DNA from: an uncultured Bacteroidales bacterium
GTDB lineage: Bacteria > Bacteroidota > Bacteroidia > Bacteroidales > FEN-979
Length of the DNA: 43,985 nt
NCBI GenBank assembly: GCA_903916595.1
Contig: CAIWXI010000033.1
Coordinates: 1-43,985 of the forward strand
Direction of reading: 5' to 3'
Positions 34,171 to 42,558 of the stretch are shown piece after piece (the first letter of the stretch is position 1; each line of letters opens with the position of its first letter). The position numbers and the translations under genes are program-made. Below the pieces are notes generated by a model. It was given only the letters and a program-made list of their open reading frames with translations. It was not told the origin of the DNA and did no database searches.

Positions 34171-37100
34171 TCAGGGGGTATTCATAAAAGCCTTCAGGCG
34201 GGTAAGGTAGTCGAGTTTTCCCGCGTCTGAAATCAGGTAATCAAATTGTCCGATCGATTCCTGAAGGGCGAAATAGTCTTTCAAAAGGGCATAGTAAGAA
34301 CTGTTTCGCGACAAGCTGCTGATGATATACTGCTGCTGTGCATCCAGCACGTCGAGGATACTTTTTTTCCCGAGCAGGTATTGATTAGTTACCATTTCAA
34401 GATTCTTGTTGCCGGCGTTTTCAGCGATCAGCCATTGTTTGTGGCTTAAGTAATCAGACATTAACGTGGTGAGATTACTGCGGATGACCGATTCGAGTTT
34501 ATCCAGCTGTGACTGTCTTTCACTCCTGCGCTGGGCCAGTATGAGACGGGCCTTTTGCATGGTGGCGTTATTCTTCAATCCCGTGAACAGCGGGATCTCC
34601 ACCTTGGCCTGGATGCTCCAGGTATCATCAGGGGGAAGGTAGGGCCATCCCGAAGGCATGGTCTGGTAAAGCCGGTTGGTATAACTTCCCGAAGCGGTAG
34701 TATTTGGAATATACCTCGAAATGTTGGCCGATCGGGCCGAACGTTCCTGGGCGATGATCAGGAAATCGTACTGACGGATTACAGGTGATTTGTCTTTTCC
34801 TTCCCTGACCAGGAAATTACTCAGTTTTTCAAGCCGGATGGGATCTTCCAGGATACGCGAAAATTCAGGATCGGCGATGAGCAGTCCGGAGGTTTCTAAT
34901 TCCACATCGGCCAGGTCATAGGAAACCAGAGTCCTCACATGGATGAGCTCCAGCAGTTTGAATACCGACTGGGTCATATTGGAATAGGAGTTGATCACAT
35001 CTTTTTTTGCTTTGGCGACTTCGATCTGCCAGCGGTAAATTTCATTTTCCCCGACTGAACCCGATTCTTTCTTCATCTTAGCGATCTCTAAATTCGATCT
35101 GCTGATCATCAGGTTATTGAGCAGCAGCAGGAAGTTATGCCTGCTTTCGAGGATGTTGAGATAAGCCCTGGCTGTCTGGTTGCCGATATCCATTTTCCGG
35201 GTGTTCAGATCTTCAACCAGGGCCTGCTGGTTGGAAGTTGTGACCTTCAGGTTCGCCCAGGCAGGTTCGGAATAAACCGATTGTGTAATGTTTCCGTTTG
35301 CAGATACAATCTGAGGTGCCTGATAATTTTTACTGTCATTCAATACTCCCTGGGCATAGGCATTAAGAGTGGGAAGCAGGCTGGATCGGGCAATATTGAT
35401 GTTCCTGGCTCCGGCTTTCACTTCGAATTCTTTTGCCACCAGGGCCTGGTTGCTGTCTGAGGCAAGGGCCATCACTTCCTTAAGCTGAACAAACTGAACC
35501 GATGTATCCTGTTTGACCAGGTCGACGATGGTCGCCTCAGTAAGTACATCCCACGAAAGTATCTTCAGTCCGAGTTTGGTAAAGGTGGAGAGGTTCAGGA
35601 AAAGCCCCTTGCCTAAAAGCAGTTCAACCGGCAGTGAGGAAGCATTCTCCCCTAAAAGCACCTGCTGAATATCGAGGGCGATACGTTTTGAAAGCCGGTC
35701 GATAAGACGGGGGTACAATGAAGCAAGTACACCTTCCTCTACATCGCCCTGGTCAAATCCGAAACTGGGCAGCCTCCTTGAAGTCACCGAATCGAGGAGA
35801 ATTTTGAATTGACTGGCAGGTAATTTAAAAAGGGCATCAAAATATACTGCATTGGTTTCTTTTGGAAGGGCTTTGAGGATTTCTGCCGCTGAAGTATCGC
35901 AAAGGATCATGTTGATCCTCACCCCGTTGATGGTGTCGAAATTGGTGTAAGGCCTGTGACTGGGATTCAAGATGTCCATATAATCCCTGTTCACCAGGAT
36001 GGAAAGATTATCGAAATTCGCAATCTTTTTTAGTTCAGCGAATTCATTTTCTATATCCGGTTTTATCTGGATATAGGTCATGTTAGGTATACCGCTGGTG
36101 CCATGTACATATGGGAGATCCTGACGTTTGTGATTCACCACGGGAGAAGCGATCACCGGTTTTGAAAGTATTTTGCGGTGAGCAAGGTCCTGGGCAGCAA
36201 GGACACCGACAGATACTATGATATCTACATTTTTATCGGCTAATAAATTATCGTTCAAAGCCTTTACGCTTTCGATAGTCCACTGGCCGGTAGTGAGTTC
36301 CGCCGAATGGATAAAAGTAATATCGACCTGTCCCGACATAAGGCTCCTGATCTCTTTCTCCAAGGTGGTGCGGTAGAGGGTATTCACCCGCGCCGGACCG
36401 TCAAAAACAATGGCAATGCTTACGGTCTTCATGTTGAATTCAAGGGGTTCCTGTGCCCTGGCAGGAGAGGTGGCGGCAAGGGCGAAAAACCCTGTAAGCA
36501 AGAGAATTACGGCGGAGGGAACGATCGATTGTTTGCGACGTTTACGTTCATCCTGTTTCTCCATCATACGGGCCACTTTCTCATAGATGATGGGAACGAC
36601 CACCAGAGTAAGGAACATGGAGCTGGTAAGTCCGCCAATAAGCGCCCAGGCCAGGCCGTTCTTCCATTCTGCCCCGGCGCCGGCAGCGGTGGCGATTGGC
36701 AGCATCCCGAAGACCATAGCAAAGGTAGTCATGAAGATCGGGCGGATCCTCATCCTGCCTGCATCGATAAGGGCGTCGTATATGGATTCGCCTTCGGCCC
36801 TGCGTTCGTTGGTTCGATCGACGATCAGGATCGCGTTCTTTGCAACCAACCCAACCATCATGATGATGCCCAGGATAGAAAACACATTGATTGTATTATG
36901 TGTAAACGCGAGCGCCAGGATAGCCCCTATGAGGGCTACAGGGATAGAGAACAGAACCACGAAGGGATAAATAAATGAGTCATACAGGATCACCATGATG
37001 AAGTACACGAAGATCACGGCAGCAATGAGGGCTATGAAAAGACTTATGAAAGAAGTCATCATCTCCTCCTGGTCCCCGCCGAAGCTGATCACGGTTCCTC

Positions 37101-39612
37101 CTGCTTTATTGTTGCCAAGCCTGGCCCTGAATGCCTGTACGACGGTACCTGCCGGTGAGCCGTTGGTATATGCGCTGACCGTTGTAAGAGCATTACGGTT
37201 CTTGCGTTCCAGTTTCGTCGGTCCCGAGGCCTGGTAGATGCTGGCGAATTGCTGAAGCTCGATGATTTTCTTGTTATCGTTAATGAAAGAGAGATGAGAG
37301 ATATCGTCGGGATTCGACCGGTCGAATTTATCGAGTGACACGCGGATATCAAACTGGTTGGAACCGTCGCGGTATTTCGAATCATTATTCCCCGTGAGCG
37401 CTACCTGCAGGGCGGAACCCACGTCATTTACGCTTAATCCGAGCGCGGCCATTTTCTGGCGGTCAATCTCTACACGGGTTTCGGGATTACCACGGGTTGC
37501 GGAGAAGCGCAGATACGTGACGCCGGGGGTCTGGATTAGCGCTTTTGCTACAAGTGACGCAGACTTCATGATCGAGTCGTAACTTATACCGGTGATCTCC
37601 ACCTGTACCGGAGCCGAACTGGTTCCGCCAGTAAAACTGATCTGGTTCACAAACACCTTTACCCCGGGGATCTTATCGGTAAGTATTTTAACCTTTGAAC
37701 CCAGTTCGGCAGTGGATAATGAACGCTGGTTTTTCTCACAGAGGGAGACCACGATCTCGGTCTGGTTATCGGTACTCACCCCGTCGCTTCCTTTACCCAC
37801 ATTGGTGAGGATATTAGTTACTTCAGGCAGGGTAGCGATGATTTCTTCAATTTTCCGTGTCTGCCGGTTGTTGCTCTCAAGAGTAGTCCCCGGAGCATAT
37901 TCAAGGGCCACCGAGAACTGGCTGCGGTCGGTCTGTTTCATAAATTCAAACCCGCTAAGACCTGCAGCGGGGATAATCAGGCTTATGATGAGGCCCGAAG
38001 AAACAACAAACATTACTTTATAAGGATTTGCAAGGCTCCATCTGAGGATCAGGACATATTTATCGGTGAGCCATTTGAATGCCTGTTCAAAAATCTTCCC
38101 GAAGCGGTTAAGCAGGCTTTCGGAATCGATGGATTCAAGTTTTGCAAAGCGTGAGGCGAGGATAGGAGTCACGGTAAACGATACCAGAAGGCTGGTGAGG
38201 GTGGAAACGAGTATGATGATGGAAAATCCACGGATGATGTCGCCTATCAGCCCTGTGGTAAGTGCCAGGGGAACGAATACGACAATATCGACAAAGGTGA
38301 TGGAGATAGCTGCGAACCCGATTTCGTTGCGGCCTCTGATGGAGGCCGTGAGTTTGTCTTCACCTTTTTCGAGGTGATGGTAGATGTTCTCGAGCACTAC
38401 AATACTGTCATCGACCAGGATGCCGATAACCAGCGAAAGGGCAAGTAAGGTGAACAGGTTAAGCGACATCCCGAAGATCCACATGACCACGAAGGCTGTG
38501 GTGAGGGAGCAGGGTATCGACACCATGACGATGAGTGAAGTGCGCACCGAATGCAGGAAGAGGAACATCACGGCGGCTACGAGCAAAATGGCAAGTAACA
38601 AGTCTTCCATCACGGCATTGGCCGCATCCATAGTAAAGGTGCTCTGGTCGTTGGCAATGTCGAAATGTAGGTTCACATCCTTGTAATCGGCCCCAAGCAC
38701 TTTCAATTCCTTCCGAAGAAGTTCGCACACTTTGACCATATTGGCGTCGTTCTGCTTCTGGATCTCCAGTCCTAGCGAATTGATCCCGTTGAACCTGCTG
38801 ATGAGAGTTGGATCAACAGTCGCATCATGAATCTCGGCAATATCGCGAAGACGGATCTCACCGCCCTCTTTAGAGTATCCTACAACCAGGTTATTCATTT
38901 CTTCAAGGGAAGTGAACTTGCCTGCAACACGAACAACGAACTGGTGAAGGGGATCTTTTAATTTTCCCGTGGGGAAGTCAAGGTTCGCGGCGTTGATGAA
39001 GGTAGCTACATGGCTTATCGACAATCCGTAGGAGCGAACTTTCTGGGCATCGATGTTCACCTTGATCTCGCGTTTCAATCCGCCGATTATCGTGATATTC
39101 CCCACCCCCTGCACCCTCGACAGTCTGGGCTTGATCTGGTCGTCGACCAGGGTGTAGAATTTTGCAGGGGAAAGACTGGATGTAAGTGAAAGCCGCATTA
39201 CCGGGATCTGGCTTACCGAATAGGTAAGCAGGGAAGGGGTTTTCACATCTTTCGGCAGGGTTGAGAGGATCTCGTTGACCTTTCTCTGCACATCCTGAAC
39301 AGCGATATTGATAGTGGCATTCCTGTAAAATTCAATGGCGATGATGGAAAGTCCTTCGTACGAAGTGGAGCTGATATTCTTCACTTTTTCGATCCCCGAC
39401 AGGGCATCTTCAATAGGCCGGGTTACATTGTTCTCCACCTCACCCGGAGAAGCTCCGGGATATTGCGTTTTAACTGTAACATAAGGCTGGTCGATCTTGG
39501 GCAGCAGTTCGTACCCGAGCTGGAAATACCCGAAAACCGCCATCATTCCCAGGGCCAGAAAGATCACAATAATAAATGAAGGGCGTTTTATAGCTAATTC
39601 GGTTATCGACAT
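34171..39612 (-). CDS. RND efflux permease fused to a binding-protein-like domain and a TolC-like outer-membrane factor
   Basis: 1813 residues, about the sum of two full-length pump proteins. Residues 1-1020 are a complete HAE-type RND permease: LAIKRPSFIIVIFLALGMM at the start, GASPGEVENNVTRPIEDAL, the proton-relay pair Asp401-Asp402 in VIGILVDDSIVVLENI, and GLVAKNAILIVD in the second half. Residues 1023-1053 (basic RKRRK, hydrophobic AVILLLTGFFALAA, then ARA-Q) look like a signal peptide inside the chain. About 1060-1385 resemble an ABC-type periplasmic binding domain (IAIVFDGPARVNTLYRTTLE, DIIVSVGVLAAQDLA). About 1400-1813 are a TolC/OEP domain (ARSSLLPTLNAYAQG, WSIQAKVEIPLFTG). The frame is uninterrupted. 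In-frame ATGs at 36567 and 36564 would allow separate synthesis of the second half. The adaptor gene ends 15 bases upstream. Confidence 0.85.
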   Translation of the reverse strand: MSITELAIKRPSFIIVIFLALGMMAVFGYFQLGYELLPKIDQPYVTVKTQYPGASPGEVENNVTRPIEDALSGIEKVKNISSTSYEGLSIIAIEFYRNATINIAVQDVQRKVNEILSTLPKDVKTPSLLTYSVSQIPVMRLSLTSSLSPAKFYTLVDDQIKPRLSRVQGVGNITIIGGLKREIKVNIDAQKVRSYGLSISHVATFINAANLDFPTGKLKDPLHQFVVRVAGKFTSLEEMNNLVVGYSKEGGEIRLRDIAEIHDATVDPTLISRFNGINSLGLEIQKQNDANMVKVCELLRKELKVLGADYKDVNLHFDIANDQSTFTMDAANAVMEDLLLAILLVAAVMFLFLHSVRTSLIVMVSIPCSLTTAFVVMWIFGMSLNLFTLLALSLVIGILVDDSIVVLENIYHHLEKGEDKLTASIRGRNEIGFAAISITFVDIVVFVPLALTTGLIGDIIRGFSIIILVSTLTSLLVSFTVTPILASRFAKLESIDSESLLNRFGKIFEQAFKWLTDKYVLILRWSLANPYKVMFVVSSGLIISLIIPAAGLSGFEFMKQTDRSQFSVALEYAPGTTLESNNRQTRKIEEIIATLPEVTNILTNVGKGSDGVSTDNQTEIVVSLCEKNQRSLSTAELGSKVKILTDKIPGVKVFVNQISFTGGTSSAPVQVEITGISYDSIMKSASLVAKALIQTPGVTYLRFSATRGNPETRVEIDRQKMAALGLSVNDVGSALQVALTGNNDSKYRDGSNQFDIRVSLDKFDRSNPDDISHLSFINDNKKIIELQQFASIYQASGPTKLERKNRNALTTVSAYTNGSPAGTVVQAFRARLGNNKAGGTVISFGGDQEEMMTSFISLFIALIAAVIFVYFIMVILYDSFIYPFVVLFSIPVALIGAILALAFTHNTINVFSILGIIMMVGLVAKNAILIVDRTNERRAEGESIYDALIDAGRMRIRPIFMTTFAMVFGMLPIATAAGAGAEWKNGLAWALIGGLTSSMFLTLVVVPIIYEKVARMMEKQDERKRRKQSIVPSAVILLLTGFFALAATSPARAQEPLEFNMKTVSIAIVFDGPARVNTLYRTTLEKEIRSLMSGQVDITFIHSAELTTGQWTIESVKALNDNLLADKNVDIIVSVGVLAAQDLAHRKILSKPVIASPVVNHKRQDLPYVHGTSGIPNMTYIQIKPDIENEFAELKKIANFDNLSILVNRDYMDILNPSHRPYTNFDTINGVRINMILCDTSAAEILKALPKETNAVYFDALFKLPASQFKILLDSVTSRRLPSFGFDQGDVEEGVLASLYPRLIDRLSKRIALDIQQVLLGENASSLPVELLLGKGLFLNLSTFTKLGLKILSWDVLTEATIVDLVKQDTSVQFVQLKEVMALASDSNQALVAKEFEVKAGARNINIARSSLLPTLNAYAQGVLNDSKNYQAPQIVSANGNITQSVYSEPAWANLKVTTSNQQALVEDLNTRKMDIGNQTARAYLNILESRHNFLLLLNNLMISRSNLEIAKMKKESGSVGENEIYRWQIEVAKAKKDVINSYSNMTQSVFKLLELIHVRTLVSYDLADVELETSGLLIADPEFSRILEDPIRLEKLSNFLVREGKDKSPVIRQYDFLIIAQERSARSANISRYIPNTTASGSYTNRLYQTMPSGWPYLPPDDTWSIQAKVEIPLFTGLKNNATMQKARLILAQRRSERQSQLDKLESVIRSNLTTLMSDYLSHKQWLIAENAGNKNLEMVTNQYLLGKKSILDVLDAQQQYIISSLSRNSSYYALLKDYFALQESIGQFDYLISDAGKLDYLTRLKAFMNTP

Positions 39613-39627
39613 GGCAGATTGTTTGAA

Positions 39628-40677
39628 TTATTTTACAATTACGACCTTCAGGTTGTCGGAGAGATTATTCTGACCGCTGGTCACCACCAGTTCTCCTTCT
39701 TCCAGTCCGTTCAGCACTTCGAGCAGCTGTCCCGATTCGCGTCCTATGGTGATTTTCCTAAGGGAAGCGATGTTTCCTTTGATAACAAAAACCTGGGCGT
39801 TTTTCACGCTCCCGATGAGAGCGTCGCGGGAAATAGCAATGGCATTGCGGGAAGTGATGGAAGTGAAATTGATCCTCCCGAACATCCCTCCTTTGAGCGG
39901 GAAAGCAGGGTTGTTCGGCAGATGGATCTCTACAGGATAGGTATGTGCTTCATCGGCTTTGGAAGCAATGTTATCAACATAGCCCAGGAAACGGTGGCCA
40001 GGGTAAACATCGGTGGTCACTTCCACGGTATCGCCGGGATGAAGTACAAAGGCATCTTTTTCGGAAATGCTTACTTTCACTTTCAGGGTGGAAATATTGA
40101 CGATATTCCCGATGGAAGAGTTCTGCTGTATATACGAACCCTCGTTGACTTTTTTGCTGTTTATGGTGCCGTTTATCGGAGCTTTGACCCGGGTATCGTC
40201 AAGGGCTTTTTTTGCCCTGGTCAGATCATTTTCAGCGGCCTGCATATCGAGCCTCGAGATGTCGAGCTGGGATGCCGAGATCGAGTTTTGTTCATACAAT
40301 GTTTTATTTCGGTCAAAATCACGTTTCGCCTTGAAATAATTGATCTCTTGTCTGGCGAGATCCGATTTGATCACAATGTCGTCGACCTCAACAAGAACGG
40401 TGCCTTTGTTTACCTGGTCGCCTATCCTGAAATTCAGCCTGGTTATCATCCCTTTAGCTTCAGAGATAATTTCCACATCATTGTCAGGATCGATCAGCCC
40501 CACCAGGCTGACCAGGTTGGTAAGCGACTGTTTTTTCACGGTGTCGACAGTTACAGGAACGTCGCTCAGCACCTCCCGCCGGCCCGAATTCTCTTTTTTA
40601 TGGCCCAGCACAAACAGCATAATGATGATCAGGACAACGATCACCGAAGCAATGATTGTAAACGTAATTTTTTTCAT
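39628..40677 (-). CDS. RND efflux periplasmic adaptor (HlyD/MFP family)
   Basis: 349 residues. One N-terminal membrane anchor (KITFTIIASVIVVLIIIMLF, 3-22), then the membrane-fusion-protein order: lipoyl half (VGLIDPDNDVEIISEAKGMITRLNFRIGDQVNKGTVLVEVDD), helical hairpin (NYFKAKRDFDRNKTLYEQNSISASQLDISRLDMQAAENDL), second lipoyl half (VKAPINGTINSKKVNEGSYIQQ), beta-barrel and membrane-proximal domain (GLEEGELVVTSG). It links the permease to the outer-membrane factor in a tripartite pump. Its stop is 15 bases before the ATG of the fused permease-TolC gene. Confidence 0.92.
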   Translation of the reverse strand: MKKITFTIIASVIVVLIIIMLFVLGHKKENSGRREVLSDVPVTVDTVKKQSLTNLVSLVGLIDPDNDVEIISEAKGMITRLNFRIGDQVNKGTVLVEVDDIVIKSDLARQEINYFKAKRDFDRNKTLYEQNSISASQLDISRLDMQAAENDLTRAKKALDDTRVKAPINGTINSKKVNEGSYIQQNSSIGNIVNISTLKVKVSISEKDAFVLHPGDTVEVTTDVYPGHRFLGYVDNIASKADEAHTYPVEIHLPNNPAFPLKGGMFGRINFTSITSRNAIAISRDALIGSVKNAQVFVIKGNIASLRKITIGRESGQLLEVLNGLEEGELVVTSGQNNLSDNLKVVIVK

Positions 40678-40726
40678 TCCGTAAATGTATTTCGCAGTTC
40701 AGTAATATAATAATCAGGTTGACGGA

Positions 40727-41134
40727 TTATTCAAGAGTCCGCTTGAAAAAATACCGGTTGATAAAGATCCCCTGGCCGGAATTGTCATTCGGGCTTTGTG
40801 TTCCCGTCAGGACCTTGTCGAACTCCCATCCCTGCGATACGAGATCATTGATCTTCCGGGTGATAGCGATGTTGTTGTTGGAGATGTTTCCGAAATTGAT
40901 GCCAACCATGCTGTAAAAATTCTGAAGTTCTTCTTCAGTTTTTGTTCCGTCGGGCATCACGGTCATCATTTTCGACCGGCCCAGTCCGCCGGGAATGATC
41001 GACTCGACAGTTGTAAATTGCATGTAAACCAGCTTTGGAGATTGGGGAGCCGGAGTTCTAAATGAGACAATAGCTGCAAAAATGCCTGCCACGGCAAGCA
41101 ATACGAGCCAGGGATTCAGATTGATTGTTTTCAT
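40727..41134 (-). CDS. Small membrane-anchored or secreted protein with a DUF4177-like C-terminus
   Basis: 135 residues. An N-terminal hydrophobic segment (WLVLLAVAGIFAAIVSF, about 9-25) is a signal or anchor. Residues 36-44 (VYMQFTTVE) and 92-112 (ITRKINDLVSQGWEFDKVLTG), ending RYFFKRTLE, follow the strand-helix(GWE)-strand cadence of DUF4177-like small proteins. Function unknown. It is 49 bases upstream of the adaptor gene and has the best promoter in the window, so it is probably the first gene of the efflux operon. Confidence 0.6.
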   Translation of the reverse strand: MKTINLNPWLVLLAVAGIFAAIVSFRTPAPQSPKLVYMQFTTVESIIPGGLGRSKMMTVMPDGTKTEEELQNFYSMVGINFGNISNNNIAITRKINDLVSQGWEFDKVLTGTQSPNDNSGQGIFINRYFFKRTLE

Positions 41135-41173
41135 GGTGTAATAGGTTTAAGACAAGAAATAAATTCGTATTAA

Positions 41174-41204
41174 CAAACATACAAAAAAAGCTAATACAAA
41201 CAAA
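41174..41204 (-). promoter_or_regulatory. Promoter of the efflux operon
   Basis: On the minus strand TTTG (41204 to 41201) is followed after exactly 19 bases by TATGTTTG (41181 to 41174). This is a full match to the Bacteroidota TTTG-N19-21-TAnnTTTG promoter. The start would be near 41167, leaving a leader of about 33 bases before the ATG at 41134. Confidence 0.65.
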
Positions 41205-41269
41205 AGAATTTACATGAGGCCGAACGTAACAGCAAAGAAGGATGTATATTCGCTAAGCTGCAATCAAAA

Positions 41270-41701
41270 ATGAGAATCTGGTCTATTCATCCAAAATATC
41301 TTGACTCAAAGGGTCTTGTTGCTCTCTGGCGGGAAGCACTTTTGGCAAAAAATGTTTTAGAATGTAAAACCATAGGTTATGTTAATCATCCGCAGCTTGA
41401 TCGCTTTAAAAACTCCCAAAATCCGTTGGACGCAATTAACCAATATTTAAGCAATGTTTATGATGAAGCTGTTGTCAGACAGTTTAAATTTGACAGTACC
41501 AAATTCAGAAAACCAAATCTTTCATTGCTCCTTGAAGTCAGTGAAGGACAGATTATCTTCGAATTCAAGCATTTACTGTTCAAATTAAAAAGCAGGGAGA
41601 TTAATTTATATGAAAAAATTGAAGAGACTAAGACTATTATGCCACACCCAATGTTTAAAATCGTAAAGGGAGAGATTGAGAACTGGGAAAGAATAAAATA
41701 G
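41270..41701 (+). CDS. Pyrimidine-dimer DNA glycosylase / endonuclease V family
   Basis: 143 residues. MRIWSIHPKYLDSKGLVALWREALLAKNVL, then GYVNHPQLDRFK, is the hallmark of the bacterial pyrimidine-dimer glycosylase family related to phage T4 endonuclease V (DenV). Glu22 in LWREALL aligns with the catalytic Glu23 of T4. The residue after Met1 is Arg rather than the nucleophilic Thr2 of T4, so an imino-enzyme via Thr2 cannot form. The enzyme would start repair of UV-induced cyclobutane dimers. The gene is richer in A+T than its neighbours and stands alone, so lateral gain is possible. Confidence 0.8.
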   Translation: MRIWSIHPKYLDSKGLVALWREALLAKNVLECKTIGYVNHPQLDRFKNSQNPLDAINQYLSNVYDEAVVRQFKFDSTKFRKPNLSLLLEVSEGQIIFEFKHLLFKLKSREINLYEKIEETKTIMPHPMFKIVKGEIENWERIK

Positions 41702-41778
41702 GATTATAAATTGCTGAAACCACCCCTTAAGCTGTATAAATATCAGGTAGTTAAGATGGCAGAAAAATAAATTTCAAT

Positions 41779-41812
41779 TTTGTCATTTCTGGTCCAACTT
41801 TTTATACATTTG
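41779..41812 (+). promoter_or_regulatory. Promoter of the protease pair
   Basis: TTTG (41779-41782) and TACATTTG (41805-41812) are separated by 22 bases, one base more than the usual spacing. The transcript would start near 41819 with a leader of about 80 bases before the ATG at 41901. Confidence 0.45.
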
Positions 41813-41900
41813 GTTGTATTTAAAAGACAGATGATTTATCATTCAGCCTGTAACCTGGATCTTTGTTAATCCTAAAAAAAACATTAAGACACATAACACC

Positions 41901-42536
41901 ATGAAAACTAAATTCTTTTACCTGTTATTAGTCGTGTTCATTTCGCTAAAACTATCCGCCCAAAATGATAATCAGATTTTACTGGTTAAAGAAGCGGCAG
42001 CAGCGAAAGCCATGTATTACCTGGACCTCATTCCGGTTGGAAGTGAAAATAATTATGGCTTTGGGAGCAGAAGTGATTTCTCGAAAATACAAATCGGGGA
42101 AGCGTATCAAACCTATTATGTTTCAGTCAGGGACAATCAATTGGAATTCTTTTCGGGCAATGAATGGAGAGTGCCGGTTTCAGTTGATGGTACATATCAG
42201 ACCCTGCTTACTGTTCGGATCACTCAAGGGAAAGCGGAGGTTGTTGGTTTGGGGGGGAGTGTTCTTGCCCGTAAAATTCAGGAATTTGAGACATTAATAC
42301 CCGATAAAACCAACGAACGTGTCATCATCCGGAACACTTATACAGACCAATATTTTCTCACTGCAAATTTCACTGCTTTATGCGGTCAGAGCAGAGGTAA
42401 TGGTTTTATTGAAATCAACACCGCTTCTCTGCAGCCGGTATATGAGCTGAAAGAGGGAATGCTTGTGAAGACAAGCATAGCCGGTTTTTATCGGGAGACC
42501 ATGAACCTGGTCAACCTTGAGAAGGATACAAAATAA
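41901..42536 (+). CDS. Secreted protein of unknown function upstream of a cysteine protease
   Basis: 211 residues. Signal peptide 1-20 (MKTKFFYLLLVVFI...LSA). The mature protein is mixed charged and beta-rich, with one Cys (in TALCGQSRG), a conserved-looking SENNYGFGSRSDFSKIQIGEAYQTYYV block and a C-terminal VYELKEGMLVKTSIAGFY block. I do not recognise a family. No T9SS sorting domain, so it probably stays in the periplasm or is released by the Sec route only. Twenty-two bases separate it from the cysteine-protease gene; the tight pairing suggests a chaperone, inhibitor or pro-region role, which is inference. Confidence 0.6.
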   Translation: MKTKFFYLLLVVFISLKLSAQNDNQILLVKEAAAAKAMYYLDLIPVGSENNYGFGSRSDFSKIQIGEAYQTYYVSVRDNQLEFFSGNEWRVPVSVDGTYQTLLTVRITQGKAEVVGLGGSVLARKIQEFETLIPDKTNERVIIRNTYTDQYFLTANFTALCGQSRGNGFIEINTASLQPVYELKEGMLVKTSIAGFYRETMNLVNLEKDTK

Positions 42537-42558
42537 CAAAGGCCAAATTCATACCCCT

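Noticed and set aside
36307-36978. A plus-strand frame of 223 codons opposite the RND/TolC fusion junction
   Set aside because: Antisense of strongly conserved RND and signal-like sequence; Gly/His/Asp-rich composition typical of a mirror frame.
39619-40710. A long plus-strand frame of 363 codons opposite the efflux adaptor
   Set aside because: The minus-strand frame has complete MFP-family motifs. The plus frame has no signal, motif or plausible composition and mirrors the adaptor codons.
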